Below are positions 43,186 through 51,935 of a stretch of DNA of 64,000 nucleotides, one piece after another; the first letter of the stretch is position 1; each line of letters opens with the position of its first letter. The stretch comes from Fervidicoccus fontis Kam940 (GTDB lineage Archaea; Thermoproteota; Thermoprotei_A; Sulfolobales; Fervidicoccaceae): the NCBI RefSeq assembly GCF_000258425.1, contig NC_017461.1, positions 620,001-684,000 on the forward strand. Reading direction: 5' to 3'. The notes beneath the pieces are model-generated. The model was not told the origin of the DNA and did not search any database. It was given only the letters and a program-made list of their open reading frames with translations. The translations under genes were made by a program, and so were the position numbers.

Positions 43186-44484
43186 TTGAGCGCTTCAAAA
43201 AGTACATCGACCCTCAACAGAAATCATCTTGAAATATTTGCAATTGTGTCGATGAGTTTCTTCTTAGATGGGGTTCTTTTCTCTTTGATACCTACAACAC
43301 TCTACCTCATACCAAGCATTTTACCATATGCATCTTTAATACTGATGCTGAATTCCGCCTCATTCATGCTCGGCTCTCTCACTTTTGGAGTGGTTTCTGA
43401 TAGAATTGGAAGGAGGAGAGGGTTGATAACTTCTCTCAGCATCTACACAATTTCAACGATCGCATTTATCGCATTCTCATATGCAGAAAAAATAGGATTA
43501 ATTGAAGCCGCAATTCTAACATCAATAATCAACTATGGAATTGGAGCTGAGACAGGTCCCTCATATGCTGCACTTTCAGAATTTATGCCTGATGACCACA
43601 GAGGAAAGATGCTCATGCTCGCATTGAACTTCTGGAACGTGGGGGCTGCTGTTATTGCTCTCCTCTCGCTCTTTTACTCAAAGCTGACAACTGATTTAAA
43701 TACAATTTTGCTTTATACGCTGTTTTCTGCGCTTTTTCTCTCTATCGTAGTGCTATTTGCAAGGCTACACATACCAGAGTCTCCTAGATGGCTTGTTCTG
43801 AAGGACAGAAAAGATGAGGCTGAAAAAATAGCGGAGAAGTTTCCCAACATTAGTATAATCACCTCGGAAGAGGGAGGAGTGGGGATTGGAGATGCTATAA
43901 GGAAGTATAGCCTGAGGTTTTTTATTTTGGCAGTCATCGTAGCTGCACAGGCCATAAACTACAACTTCCCCTCATACTATGTACCATACTCTAAGAATTT
44001 TCCATTTGGAGAGAACACCGCTCCATTGATTATAGCTATATCAAACATAGGAGCTTCTGTAGGAGCTATACCATTCATCTGGCTGATAGATAGGAGCAGA
44101 AAGCTTTCCCTTTTTGCCTCATTCATATTCGGCTCTGCTACTGCCTTGCTCATATATTTCTCTGCAATATCTCAGGAATTTTCATACTTCCTAATTGTTC
44201 TTTTCCTCAACATGATATTCTGCGAATGGGTTTATGGCTCCGAGGCAACTTTAGAAGGAGAGCTTTTCCCCACAGGGATGAGGGCATCTGCTGCTGGAGC
44301 AATAACTGCTTTCGCATGGCTCTTAAATACGATCGATGTCGGCATAATGGGATACTTGGACTCAAGCACTATGCTTGAGATCAACTTTGCAGTATGGATA
44401 TTAGGGCTTTTTGCATCTTCAGTATGGTTGATAAGGGGAAAGGAGACTGCAAAAAAGCCGCTCGATGAAACTGCAAGAGCTTAA
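43186..44484 (+). CDS. MFS transporter (sugar porter-like)
   Basis: The 432-residue protein has twelve hydrophobic helices. FGVVSDRIGRRRGLITSLSI is the hallmark loop between helices 2 and 3. Its usual repeat after helix 8 appears as WLIDRSRKLS, and PESPRWLVLKDRKDEAE matches the family's central loop. YGIGAETGPSYAALSEFMP around helix 4/5 is typical of sugar or organic-acid porters. The ligand cannot be assigned. The TTG start follows GGTGGTATC. It converges with the 44481-45347 gene, overlapping it by four bases at the stops. Confidence 0.88.
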   Translation: MSASKSTSTLNRNHLEIFAIVSMSFFLDGVLFSLIPTTLYLIPSILPYASLILMLNSASFMLGSLTFGVVSDRIGRRRGLITSLSIYTISTIAFIAFSYAEKIGLIEAAILTSIINYGIGAETGPSYAALSEFMPDDHRGKMLMLALNFWNVGAAVIALLSLFYSKLTTDLNTILLYTLFSALFLSIVVLFARLHIPESPRWLVLKDRKDEAEKIAEKFPNISIITSEEGGVGIGDAIRKYSLRFFILAVIVAAQAINYNFPSYYVPYSKNFPFGENTAPLIIAISNIGASVGAIPFIWLIDRSRKLSLFASFIFGSATALLIYFSAISQEFSYFLIVLFLNMIFCEWVYGSEATLEGELFPTGMRASAAGAITAFAWLLNTIDVGIMGYLDSSTMLEINFAVWILGLFASSVWLIRGKETAKKPLDETARA

Positions 44485-45347
44485 TTTCCATCAATCCTTT
44501 TTGAGATCTCGCTTGAAAGCTTTGAGCTTGAGCTTAACGGGTCTTTAAGGTCTAATGCTTCATCAAGATCCGGCTCATATCTGCTGATTAAGTACATCGT
44601 TCTTGGGGATCCCTTCGGAATACCCTTCAGTTCCTTTATTTTTTTCACTTTTTCTTCATCGAAATAGGCAAATGCCCTGCCTGGAGAGACTACAATTATC
44701 ATTGAAGAGTCCTTCAGAGAGGAAAAATACGGGAAGAGAGAGTCGCTGAAAGACTCTACAATGATAGTATTGAAACCTTTCCCGATCCTCTCCAGACAAA
44801 TATCAAAGTTGTCTTCAAGCTCCCTCGATCTTAGGATCTTGAGAGCTTCATCTAAGCTTATAGGCAAAGCTTCAGTTATTGAGGAAAGATGCTCTATATT
44901 CTTTCTAAAGCTAGGAGGAAAAAGATCAGTGTTGTCTCTTATAAAGTAGTGCTTTGCACTCATGGTCTTGCACTCAGTTATCCTCATTAGGCTCACCAGT
45001 TTAAAGAGGTTCTCCTGATCTTCATAATAACTTGGAAGCCTTGAGTTCTTGAGGTAAATTGAGGGATCTGTAGGACTCAGAAGGAGATCTAGGGGATTCG
45101 TCGCTTTCAGCATATCAATATCAAAGTCAAAAGCATGCTTGTATTGAAGCGCATCGCCTCCAGCTAGAAGCTTCATATTTATGCTCTCGCTGAACGAGGA
45201 GGATTGAGTAAATATGTTGTGCGATGACACCGGTTTGAATGGATGAGCTTTTATCCCCATATCTCTTAAATGTAATATAAGCGAGATTGAAAATGTCGTC
45301 TTTCCAGAATCATAAGGAAGAAGACCTGCGATCAGGATTTTCTTCAC
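44481..45347 (-). CDS. Dethiobiotin-synthetase-like P-loop ATPase
   Basis: GLLPYDSGKTTFSISLILHL is a P-loop of the MinD/BioD type, with a longer spacing than usual. FKPVSSHNIF gives the FKPVxS motif of the BioD superfamily, and IIVESFSDSLFPYFSS and IIVVSPGRAFAYF fit the later strands. The remaining 200 residues do not match biotin enzymes, so it is an archaeal relative of unknown substrate. Its GTG start overlaps the stop of the radical SAM gene (GTGA), forming an operon with that gene and the M50 peptidase upstream. Confidence 0.7.
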   Translation of the reverse strand: MKKILIAGLLPYDSGKTTFSISLILHLRDMGIKAHPFKPVSSHNIFTQSSSFSESINMKLLAGGDALQYKHAFDFDIDMLKATNPLDLLLSPTDPSIYLKNSRLPSYYEDQENLFKLVSLMRITECKTMSAKHYFIRDNTDLFPPSFRKNIEHLSSITEALPISLDEALKILRSRELEDNFDICLERIGKGFNTIIVESFSDSLFPYFSSLKDSSMIIVVSPGRAFAYFDEEKVKKIKELKGIPKGSPRTMYLISRYEPDLDEALDLKDPLSSSSKLSSEISKRIDGN

Positions 45348-46258
45348 TTTTGCTCACTTCCACTTCTCTTTCCCATTTCCGTAAGATGCGTCCCATCGCA
45401 GGATCTGGCTTTGAAGTATTCAGGAGAAGTTAGCCCTTCTCTGCATGTAGCATATTCAAGGCCAAGCTTTTTTGCCTCATCGACCACAAGCTTTAAAAGC
45501 CTCTCCCTCAAGCTCTTGCTTAAGTACATATATCCTCCAATCCTTTCTCCTTCCTCAAAATAGAGCCTTTTCCACTTTTCCCTCATATCTGGAAAAACGT
45601 TAATCATGTCCTTAAAATCTACAAATCTAGCCTTATAAGTTGAAGTTATTATAAGCCTCGCTCCAGCTTCAGCCAGCGCATTAACAAGCTCCTTTAGCTC
45701 CTTCTCGTCGTCGTTTAGCCCGGGTATTATAGGATCTACTCTTGCACCTAATGGGATATCGTTCTTGTTCATTTCCTCCATTACCCTGATCCTTTCCTTC
45801 GGACTTGGTGCCATCGGCTCAAGCTTTTTTGCAAGATCCTCATTCAAAGTTGTGACGGTAGGAGTAACAGCTACTTTTCCTTTTTTCATTAGGTCTGCAT
45901 CCCTCAACAATAGCTCTCCTCCCTTCGTTGTTATAAGAACTTTAAAGTTCATATTTATGAGTATGCTTAGAGAAGCTCTTGTGAGTTTAAATTTTTGTTC
46001 TATATCAGGATATGGATCGCTGCTCGTCCCAATGTTCACTGGCAACGCTCTGTTAAGCTTTCTAGCTGACCTCTCCAAAAGCTTGACGTAGTCCTTTTTT
46101 GGGGTGCTCTCTCTCTTCCCTATGTATCCCTTAGCATAGCAGTATAGGCAACCGAATGAGCAACCTGTATATGGATTCAATGAGTATTTCTTTGGGCACG
46201 TGCACAAGCTGCTCTGCCAAGGATCGAATATTGAGAAGGGATATATGCTCCTCTCCAT
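45344..46258 (-). CDS. SPL-type radical SAM protein
   Basis: The cluster motif TGCSFGCLYCYA gives CX3CX2C at about residues 33-40, with a further CTC pair at 19-21. SSDPYPDIEQKFKLTRASLS and TTKGGELLLRDADLMKKG are conserved in the spore photoproduct lyase-related archaeal family, and GARVDPIIPGLNDDE forms the later barrel strand. These proteins may repair DNA or modify RNA or proteins; the substrate of archaeal members is unknown. It lies in an operon with the M50 peptidase and the P-loop ATPase. Confidence 0.88.
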   Translation of the reverse strand: MERSIYPFSIFDPWQSSLCTCPKKYSLNPYTGCSFGCLYCYAKGYIGKRESTPKKDYVKLLERSARKLNRALPVNIGTSSDPYPDIEQKFKLTRASLSILINMNFKVLITTKGGELLLRDADLMKKGKVAVTPTVTTLNEDLAKKLEPMAPSPKERIRVMEEMNKNDIPLGARVDPIIPGLNDDEKELKELVNALAEAGARLIITSTYKARFVDFKDMINVFPDMREKWKRLYFEEGERIGGYMYLSKSLRERLLKLVVDEAKKLGLEYATCREGLTSPEYFKARSCDGTHLTEMGKRSGSEQK

Positions 46259-46276
46259 TCCGTTTCACTTTCGAGC

Positions 46277-46832
46277 TCAAACATAGAAGAACAAAAATAG
46301 TGATGTAACGAACAGAACAACCCATACCCTCTTATCAGCTTTAAATATCTTTGCGCCATCAAACGGACCGAATGGTATTAAGTTGAAAAGCGCGAGCCAT
46401 GTGTTGATTATTGAGAAATTTATGAAGAAAGCTGGAAGGAAGAAGTACGAGAAAGCAAGTCCAGCTATAGCCAAAATTAGATTGACTGTAATTCCGGAGG
46501 CGCTTATGTTCAGATTATCTCTTTTGCTCAGCATAATGCCGAAGCAGTAAATACCAACATATCCAGGAGCTAGGAATCCGAAAGGAAGTATTGCCGAAAT
46601 TAGGGTTATTATGAGCCCAAAAGGATCTAGAACAAATCTGCTGTAGCAACCTGCCCTCCTAGCGAAATACCTATGGGAAAGCTCGTGGAGCAGAAAACCT
46701 ATGAGGACGCTTATTATTCCATAATATGAGAATTTTGTGTATAGAGCTAAAACAACAGATATAGCGCCAATTGCTAAAGCTACGAACTCATTGTCGTTTA
46801 GCCTTTCAAATAAGCTGCTCTGCGTTTTTCAC
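46277..46832 (-). pseudogene. Site-2 protease-like M50 metallopeptidase with N-terminal frameshift
   Basis: The main frame encodes a membrane metalloprotease. Helices surround HELSHRYFARRAG, whose HExxH binds zinc, and a second motif NLIPFGPFDGAKI supplies the third ligand aspartate. The frame has no ATG, GTG or TTG before the catalytic motif. In the +1 frame a GTG after GAAGGT starts VKNAEQL, and deleting one base after it joins FERLNDNEFVALAIG. The whole length, 556 bases, is one more than a multiple of three. Either a base was inserted or the sequence has an error. With repair it would be a typical 184-residue archaeal site-2 protease. Confidence 0.7.
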
Positions 46833-46960
46833 ACCTTCTTTTTTATAAGCTTTCCTAGTAAGTTAATAAATATTTAAATTTTCTAAAATTTTTAAAACAA
46901 AGCACTTGGATGAACGACCAGAGAATTTCTCATTTTAGCGAGAAAATGAATGGGCAAAGG

Positions 46961-46970
46961 TTTAAAATTC
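46961..46970 (+). promoter_or_regulatory. Promoter of the structured RNA at 46992
   Basis: TTTAAAATTC preceded by AAAGG is a good BRE/TATA pair, 31 bases before the GGGGATG that begins the structured RNA. The copy at 63840 has the same arrangement at 63811. Confidence 0.5.
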
Positions 46971-46991
46971 TTTGTTTTACAATTAAAATCT

Positions 46992-47106
46992 GGGGATGCC
47001 CCCTGCTAAAAGGGAAGGTGAGCCCTTAGAACCTTCAAAGAAGACTAGAAGCGTGAAGTCCTATTTGAGCGCTGGAAGCCCCACAATTAAAGACAGGGTA
47101 GCTCAC
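46992..47106 (+). ncRNA. Structured RNA resembling an IS200/605-type end (omega RNA-like)
   Basis: This sequence of about 115 bases begins GGGGATGCCCCC and continues with GTGAGCC, GAACCTTCA, AGAAG, AGCGCTGGAAGCCCC and GGGTAGCTCAC. The same ordered blocks occur at 63840-64000, separated by extra sequence. The last hairpin, decayed here, is a preserved nine-base-pair stem in the other copy. I know this GGAAGCCCC-loop-GGGG-TAGCTCA type end from IS200/605 elements carrying tnpB. No TnpB gene lies next to it, and a promoter with correct spacing lies upstream. It may be an orphan omega RNA or a domesticated RNA. It is flanked by AT-rich DNA. Confidence 0.55.
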
Positions 47107-47374
47107 AAGCGCAAGCATATACAGTATCGTCTAGATGTACAAATGGGCGCTAAATCCTATTAATTATCACTTGAGAAGCTTTCAATAAAAAGGGATGATG
47201 TAGCCGTCCCAAGAAGGGGAAGAAGGTTAAAACCGATGTTTTTCTCGCGACGAGCTGACCTTTCAAACTTAAGATTTTTAATCGAAAGAAAAGAAGAATT
47301 TTAAATATTTTATTGTATTAACTATATATTAACCGCAAAAAGAAAAGAATATGTAAAAAAAGAGGTAATGTACT
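47107..47374. other. Spacer before psmA, with its promoter
   Basis: The distal half contains AATTTTAAATATTTT (about 47297-47311), a likely TATA region for psmA. A string with a near C box (ATGATGT), a later CTGA and a CTCG-CGA-CGAG hairpin at 47196-47262 was considered for a guide RNA and not accepted. No gene is visible. Confidence 0.4.
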
Positions 47375-48094
47375 ATGGCATTTTCGCCCGCAATGATGGG
47401 TTATGATAGAGCACTAACTGTATTCTCACCAGATGGAAGGCTTTATCAAGTGCAATATGCATTTGAAGCAGTAAAACAAGGATGGAGCACTGTAGGAATT
47501 AAAACGCCAGGAGGAGTTGTTCTTGCCGCGGAAAAAGCTGTTACAAAGAGCTTAATGGATGTCGTAAGCATTGAAAAGGTAAGCATGATTGACACACACA
47601 TAGGAGTGACCTTTGCTGGCTTCGGCGGAGATGGGAGAGTGCTGATAGAGTATGCTAGACAAATAGCGGTTTCTCACAGGCTAACTTATGGAGAACCAAT
47701 TCCAATCGAGTATTTAACTAAGCAGGTAAGCGATTTAAAGCAGGCATATACGCAACATGGTGGAGTGAGGCCTTTTGGAGTCTCTCTTCTGATAGGAGGT
47801 ATAGATTCTTCTGGTCCACAGCTCTTCAAGACAGATCCAGCAGGACAATACTTTGGATACTTTGCAACATCCATGGGAAGAGGAGAGGCTCAGATAGAGG
47901 AAAAGCTGGAAAAGAACTATAGGAAGGACATGAGCCTAGAGGAAGGAATATTACTTGCTCTGAAAGTGCTGAAGGAGTCAAGCGACCAAGACCTAAAGGC
48001 TCAGAACTTCGACGTCGGAATAATTTTGGCTGAAAAGAAGGAGTTCAGAAAGCTTACTCTGCCAGAAATAGAGGATTACTTAAAGAAAATCTGA
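47375..48094 (+). CDS. psmA: Proteasome subunit alpha
   Basis: The opening MMGYDRALTVFSPDGRLYQV is the archaeal alpha subunit N-terminus that forms the gate of the 20S barrel (YDR motif). QVQYAFEAVKQGWSTVGIKT continues the alpha signature, and FGVSLLIGGIDSSGPQLF and FATSMGRGEAQIEEKLEKNY are typical strands and helix. It lacks a threonine active site, as alpha subunits do. At 239 residues the length is standard. The ATG follows GAGGTAATG. The beta subunit genes are not in the window. The protein degrades misfolded proteins together with the PAN ATPase. Confidence 0.96.
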   Translation: MAFSPAMMGYDRALTVFSPDGRLYQVQYAFEAVKQGWSTVGIKTPGGVVLAAEKAVTKSLMDVVSIEKVSMIDTHIGVTFAGFGGDGRVLIEYARQIAVSHRLTYGEPIPIEYLTKQVSDLKQAYTQHGGVRPFGVSLLIGGIDSSGPQLFKTDPAGQYFGYFATSMGRGEAQIEEKLEKNYRKDMSLEEGILLALKVLKESSDQDLKAQNFDVGIILAEKKEFRKLTLPEIEDYLKKI

Positions 48095-48193
48095 GTTTTT
48101 ATTAAAATTGTTTTTTAAGTGAAATCAATTTGGAGAATATATAATAAATATTTATATTTAAATTTTGCGCATTAAATTCTTGGTGAAATTAAA

Positions 48194-48568
48194 ATGAAAA
48201 AATTTGGAGAATATATTTATTCACCAGAGCAGGCATCTGGAGAGGCAATTTCAAAAGTAGAAACGCATACTCCTAAGATAGAAGCCCCCGAATCTGTTAA
48301 GGCAAATGAGGCTTTTACAGTTAAGATCTCCGTAGGTCCTCACCCTAATCAGGTATCTCATTTCATTAGGAGCTTAACTGTATACTTCGTTGAAGAAGGG
48401 AGGGCTTTCAATCCAGTCCATTTAGCAACAGTGGAATTTGAGCCGGAATATTCTGAGCCAATAATAACTTTGACCTTAAAGCTAAAGAAGAGCGGTACTA
48501 TTTATGCTTTAGGATACTGCAACCTCCATGGAGTATGGGAAGGGAAGAAGGAAGTTAAGGTAGAGTGA
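48194..48568 (+). CDS. Superoxide reductase (neelaredoxin-type), catalytic lysine replaced
   Basis: This 124-residue protein carries the mononuclear iron site of 1Fe superoxide reductase. VETHTPKIEA supplies the sixth-ligand glutamate and first histidine, GPHPNQVSHFI the next two histidines, and YCNLHGVWEG the cysteine and last histidine. The residue after the glutamate is threonine; most relatives have lysine there (EKH), which attracts superoxide. A similar Thr replacement is known for the Ignicoccus hospitalis enzyme. The enzyme reduces superoxide to hydrogen peroxide without making oxygen, which suits an anaerobe. The gene has its own GGTGAAATTAAA start context. Confidence 0.9.
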   Translation: MKKFGEYIYSPEQASGEAISKVETHTPKIEAPESVKANEAFTVKISVGPHPNQVSHFIRSLTVYFVEEGRAFNPVHLATVEFEPEYSEPIITLTLKLKKSGTIYALGYCNLHGVWEGKKEVKVE

Positions 48569-48569
48569 A

Positions 48570-49112
48570 TCAGATACCAAATTTATCGAAATAATAGTAA
48601 AGATAATAGTAAAGCGCAAGCAGAGTTTTTCCATCAGTAATTTCTCTTTTTTTGAGCATCTCTTTAACTTCTTTTATTGAGAGCTCTTTCAATCTTATCA
48701 ACTCACCTTTTTCAAGAGATTGCTCGGACTTCTTCAAATCTTCAGCAATATATAGATACATGAGCTCGTCTGAATAACCAGGAGATACGAAAAAGGAAGC
48801 TACTTCTTCTATATTCCTCGCAGTATATCCAGTCTCTTCCTTTAGCTCTCTTAATGCTGCGTTTCTTGGATCCTCACCCTTCTCTACCCTTCCGGCTGGG
48901 ATCTCAATTATCCACTTATTTATAGGGTACCTAAACTGCTCTATAAGGACTATCCTGTCATCATTAATAGGAAGAACTGCAGCGCTTTTCCCAAACTCTA
49001 CTATTTCTTTTTCAAACTCACTATTTTCGTATATATATTTTCTTTTCTTGACATTAATTCTAATTCCAGAATAGATAAGCTCTTCTTTGCTTATTTCTAA
49101 AAAATCATTCAT
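48570..49112 (-). CDS. Nudix hydrolase (ADP-ribose pyrophosphatase-like)
   Basis: The Nudix box is present: GRVEKGEDPRNAALRELKEE followed by TGYTA, with REL and EET providing the metal-binding glutamates. Before it, IVLIEQFRYPINKWIIEIPA is the usual ADP-ribose pyrophosphatase text, and ASFFVSPGYSDELMYLYIA follows. The 180-residue length fits. It probably hydrolyses ADP-ribose or a related nucleoside diphosphate sugar. The ATG, five bases after AAGGTGA, is used instead of a GTG three codons upstream. It is divergent from the SRPBCC gene and converges with the superoxide reductase gene at a one-base gap. Confidence 0.9.
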   Translation of the reverse strand: MNDFLEISKEELIYSGIRINVKKRKYIYENSEFEKEIVEFGKSAAVLPINDDRIVLIEQFRYPINKWIIEIPAGRVEKGEDPRNAALRELKEETGYTARNIEEVASFFVSPGYSDELMYLYIAEDLKKSEQSLEKGELIRLKELSIKEVKEMLKKREITDGKTLLALYYYLYYYFDKFGI

Positions 49113-49184
49113 GTTTTTCACCTTGAAAAGTTAAATATTAAAACAATATTAAATTAATTTAATAAAAATTATTAGGTGAAAAAC

Positions 49185-49619
49185 GTGATAATAAAGAACT
49201 CCCTTATAATTAATGCTAATAGGGGAAAAGTCGCGAGCATTTTAAAAGATGTGAGAAATTTTTCAGATTGCATTCCCAATGTGATCTCCTCGAGAACTGA
49301 GGGCTCGAAATTCTCAGGAAAGGTGAGGTTCAAAATAGGAAGCGTTTCAGGAACTTTTGATGTAGATGGAGAAATATTGGAAAAAGAGCCAGAAAGAGCA
49401 TACGACTTTTATATAAAAAGCGGAACATCTGGAAATATTATAGAAACAAAGGGAACTATAACCTTAAGCGATGCAGACAACGGAAAAACTCTTCTGGAAT
49501 ATCACGCTGAAGCGAAGCTTGGCGGGATGATCGCTGCTCTTGGTAAGATAATAGAAAGCACATCCAATGACTTAATCAAGCAGATGTTCTCATGCATTGA
49601 GCAAAAAATTTCTAAATGA
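49185..49619 (+). CDS. SRPBCC/CoxG-like protein
   Basis: The 144-residue protein has the START/SRPBCC lipid-binding fold. IIKNSLIINANRGKVASILK is the first strand and helix, FSDCIPNVISSR the next, and LLEYHAEAKLGGMIAALGKI the long C-terminal helix region of the carbon monoxide dehydrogenase G group. These proteins bind small hydrophobic ligands or help insert cofactors. No cox operon is near; the broken one lies 36 kb away. Function is open. The GTG five bases after GGTGA is used. Confidence 0.75.
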   Translation: MIIKNSLIINANRGKVASILKDVRNFSDCIPNVISSRTEGSKFSGKVRFKIGSVSGTFDVDGEILEKEPERAYDFYIKSGTSGNIIETKGTITLSDADNGKTLLEYHAEAKLGGMIAALGKIIESTSNDLIKQMFSCIEQKISK

Positions 49620-49636
49620 TTTTTTATTTTAATAAA

Positions 49637-50704
49637 TCACAAATTTAATATTGGGGCTTTTCCGAAGTCGCCTAAGTTTACCTCCTTATCTTTAAAGTCC
49701 TCATTAATATAAATCAGCCTCACTCCATATGGCCTTCTCTTTACTCTCGCAACTGCATATATATCTCTCAAAAGATCCTCAAACTGCTCCTTCTTTCCTC
49801 TTACAGGAATCATATCCATGCCAGCGACACATACATAAGATAAAAGGAGGAGATCCTTTATCGTAAGTTCCCCATTTAAAGCGAGACTCATCAAATAGCT
49901 GTCCTCTCCTAGTGGTAACATGATCTCGTTGAAACCTAATCCTTCATGTTTTGAAGCAAAATCAGAGAGTATGCTATTGACCTCATATACTGTTTTCATG
50001 CACTTCAGATCACTAAGCTTGCATCTTCCGATTTTCTCCAATGCCCTTCCTACGCTTTCTTCCATCCAGGGACTCAAAGAGTAATCAATGCCTCTCAGTT
50101 TCTTTTTCCCGATCCCTTCCCTTATGAACTTACTTAAGCTTCTATATGCTTTTTCTATTGCTAATTCAACGGCCCTTAGATCCTCTCCGCCTTCAACATC
50201 CTTTGGGTACAGAAGGGCGATCGAGAAATAATCCTCTTTTACCGAGGAATCATGAATAGAAAGAGGGAAGTAAGGCGTCGTTATCCCAAGCCCGCTCATT
50301 TCTACTGCAAATCTTGTTGAAAAAGCTGGATCCTTAAGCGATAAATTATAAATAAGATCTAATATTTTTGAAAGATCTCTTTCAGACCTGAGGAATATGC
50401 CGGCATTGTAGCCTCTGCTCACAGCCCTAAAAACTTTTTCTTCATTTAACAAATCTGAAGTAGAAGTATAAATTACGGCTTTGATTTCCTTCTCCTTTTT
50501 TAACACATCCATAGAACTATCGCTCAGCTCCCAGTTTATTGGAATTGAAACCCTCAGCGACCAAACTTCTAACCCTATTTCCTTCTCAATTTTTTCTTTC
50601 GCGCTGTATAAGTCAGATACAGCATTTTTTAATGCTTCTTCTTCCTTTCTTTCTCTGCTCAAATTCAGGTGAAGAGTTAAAGCTCTTATTCTCAAATCTA
50701 TCAC
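49637..50704 (-). CDS. DUF711/UPF0210 family protein
   Basis: The 355-residue protein begins RIRALTLHLNLSRERKEEEA and has VWSLRVSIPINW near residue 48. RGYNAGIFLRSERDL, STRFAVEMSGLGITTPYFPL and RGIDYSLSPW lie in the middle, and GFNEIMLPLGEDSYL follows. It matches the DUF711 (UPF0210) family, here somewhat shorter than the bacterial members of about 450 residues. Structural relatives suggest an enzyme, but no activity is established. It stands alone between AT-rich spacers. Confidence 0.82.
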   Translation of the reverse strand: MIDLRIRALTLHLNLSRERKEEEALKNAVSDLYSAKEKIEKEIGLEVWSLRVSIPINWELSDSSMDVLKKEKEIKAVIYTSTSDLLNEEKVFRAVSRGYNAGIFLRSERDLSKILDLIYNLSLKDPAFSTRFAVEMSGLGITTPYFPLSIHDSSVKEDYFSIALLYPKDVEGGEDLRAVELAIEKAYRSLSKFIREGIGKKKLRGIDYSLSPWMEESVGRALEKIGRCKLSDLKCMKTVYEVNSILSDFASKHEGLGFNEIMLPLGEDSYLMSLALNGELTIKDLLLLSYVCVAGMDMIPVRGKKEQFEDLLRDIYAVARVKRRPYGVRLIYINEDFKDKEVNLGDFGKAPILNL

Positions 50705-51147
50705 GTCTCTCTAGCAATTTATATTTCTTATAGAATAAAGCATTTTAATAAAGTTATGATTTGATTTTATTCTGACTCTCTTATCCATAAATCGAAAATT
50801 TCTTTTAATCTCTTTGAGCTTACATCTTTCATTCATAGAGAAAGCAGGAATGTTAAGGATTCGTTTTGAGTGTTGAAGGAGGTTTACTCGTTGTAAGCAT
50901 TAATGCAAATTTTTCCATAATAGAAATCTCTACCGCCTTGCAAAGCTGATCGCTAAGCTTAAATAAAAGGTAATTTCCTAAAGATACTTAAACATCTATT
51001 CACGCCTAGACAAACTGTTTTGATTTTCATATAAGTTTATAATGATCGGTATCAAACTATATCAAGCCCTATGAAGCTTGAATCCCATAAACAGTAGAGC
51101 TTTTAGTTATAATAAAAACATGGATCGGATAAATGAGGAGATGAGTT
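50705..51147. other. 443-base AT-rich spacer, nothing recognised
   Basis: No open frame with a start, tRNA, repeat or box C/D motif could be supported on either strand. Divergent promoters for the DUF711 and HAD genes must lie here; TATA-like strings occur near both ends. Confidence 0.4.
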
Positions 51148-51837
51148 ATGAATAAGGTCAAGCTGGTCGCCTTCGATGTAGACGGCGTCTTTTTAGAAAA
51201 CAGAAACAGCTGGGATACCGTGAGCTCTTTTCTAGGTACCGAAAAAAATATACAGAATTATCAGCTTTTCATCAGCGGAAAAATTAGCTACTATGAGTGG
51301 ATGTACTTAGATACGCTATCTTGGATAAGGGGCTCAAAAAAAGGCTATGTTAGCAAAGAGGATCTAGAGAGAGCTTTTCAAAGCATAAAGGTTAAAGTAG
51401 AAGTTGTAGATCTTGCTAAAAGGCTCAGGCAAAGTGGAAAAAAGATCGTACTTCTCAGCGGAGGAATAGATGTATTTGTCAGAAAGGTTGCCTTAATGAT
51501 AGGAGAAGATGTTACTTGGTTTGCAAACATTCTAATTTTCGATTCAAATGGAAGGTTAGTCCCTGGCGGGATCCCTTTAGTGCCTGCCGGCAAAAAAGGA
51601 GAAATTCTCAGGAGGATCAGGGAAAAGCTGAATATTATTAAGAAAGAGACAGCTTTCATAGGAGACAGTGCTTGGGATAAGGAAGGGTTTACTGAATCTG
51701 GATTGAGCATTCTATACAACGGTATAAAAGAGGAGCTTTCTGAGATGAAGGTCTGTGCAGTAGCTGAAAATGTGGAAGAAGTTGAAAAAATAATTAATTT
51801 ATATGAAGCAGGGGAAATTTTGTGCGAGGATTTCTAA
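51148..51837 (+). CDS. HAD-superfamily phosphatase (phosphoserine phosphatase-like)
   Basis: AFDVDGVFLENRNSWDTVSS contains the catalytic DxD motif, with both aspartates at residues 9-11. VLLSGGIDVFVRKVALMIGE is motif II, and KLNIIKKETAFIGDSAWDKE holds motifs III/IV (lysine and GDSxxD). A small helical cap after motif I places it in subfamily IB, with phosphoserine phosphatase and relatives. At 229 residues it fits. Serine synthesis or another small phosphoester is possible. The ATG follows GAGGAGATGAGTT. The box C/D sRNA cluster follows. Confidence 0.85.
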   Translation: MNKVKLVAFDVDGVFLENRNSWDTVSSFLGTEKNIQNYQLFISGKISYYEWMYLDTLSWIRGSKKGYVSKEDLERAFQSIKVKVEVVDLAKRLRQSGKKIVLLSGGIDVFVRKVALMIGEDVTWFANILIFDSNGRLVPGGIPLVPAGKKGEILRRIREKLNIIKKETAFIGDSAWDKEGFTESGLSILYNGIKEELSEMKVCAVAENVEEVEKIINLYEAGEILCEDF

Positions 51838-51935
51838 TTGTGTACTTTTAATTAAATAAAAAATAACAAAAACTTAGATCTTGGCTTATAAAATTCTGTG
51901 AAAAATAATTAAACCTTTAAGTATAAATTAAAAGT

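Noticed and set aside
43158-43190. ATGATGA before the MFS gene as a box C motif
   Set aside because: No CTGA follows at guide distance, and it lies in the leader of the gene.
47196-47262. Possible box C/D sRNA (ATGATGT ... CTGA)
   Set aside because: The C box is imperfect, no D'/C' pair is visible, and the bases before CTGA form their own CTCG-CGA-CGAG hairpin, so they cannot serve as a guide.
50705-51147. Possible CRISPR leader or array in a long spacer with a GAATCCCATAAA string
   Set aside because: The string occurs once. No direct repeats with regular spacing were found, and no cas gene is near.
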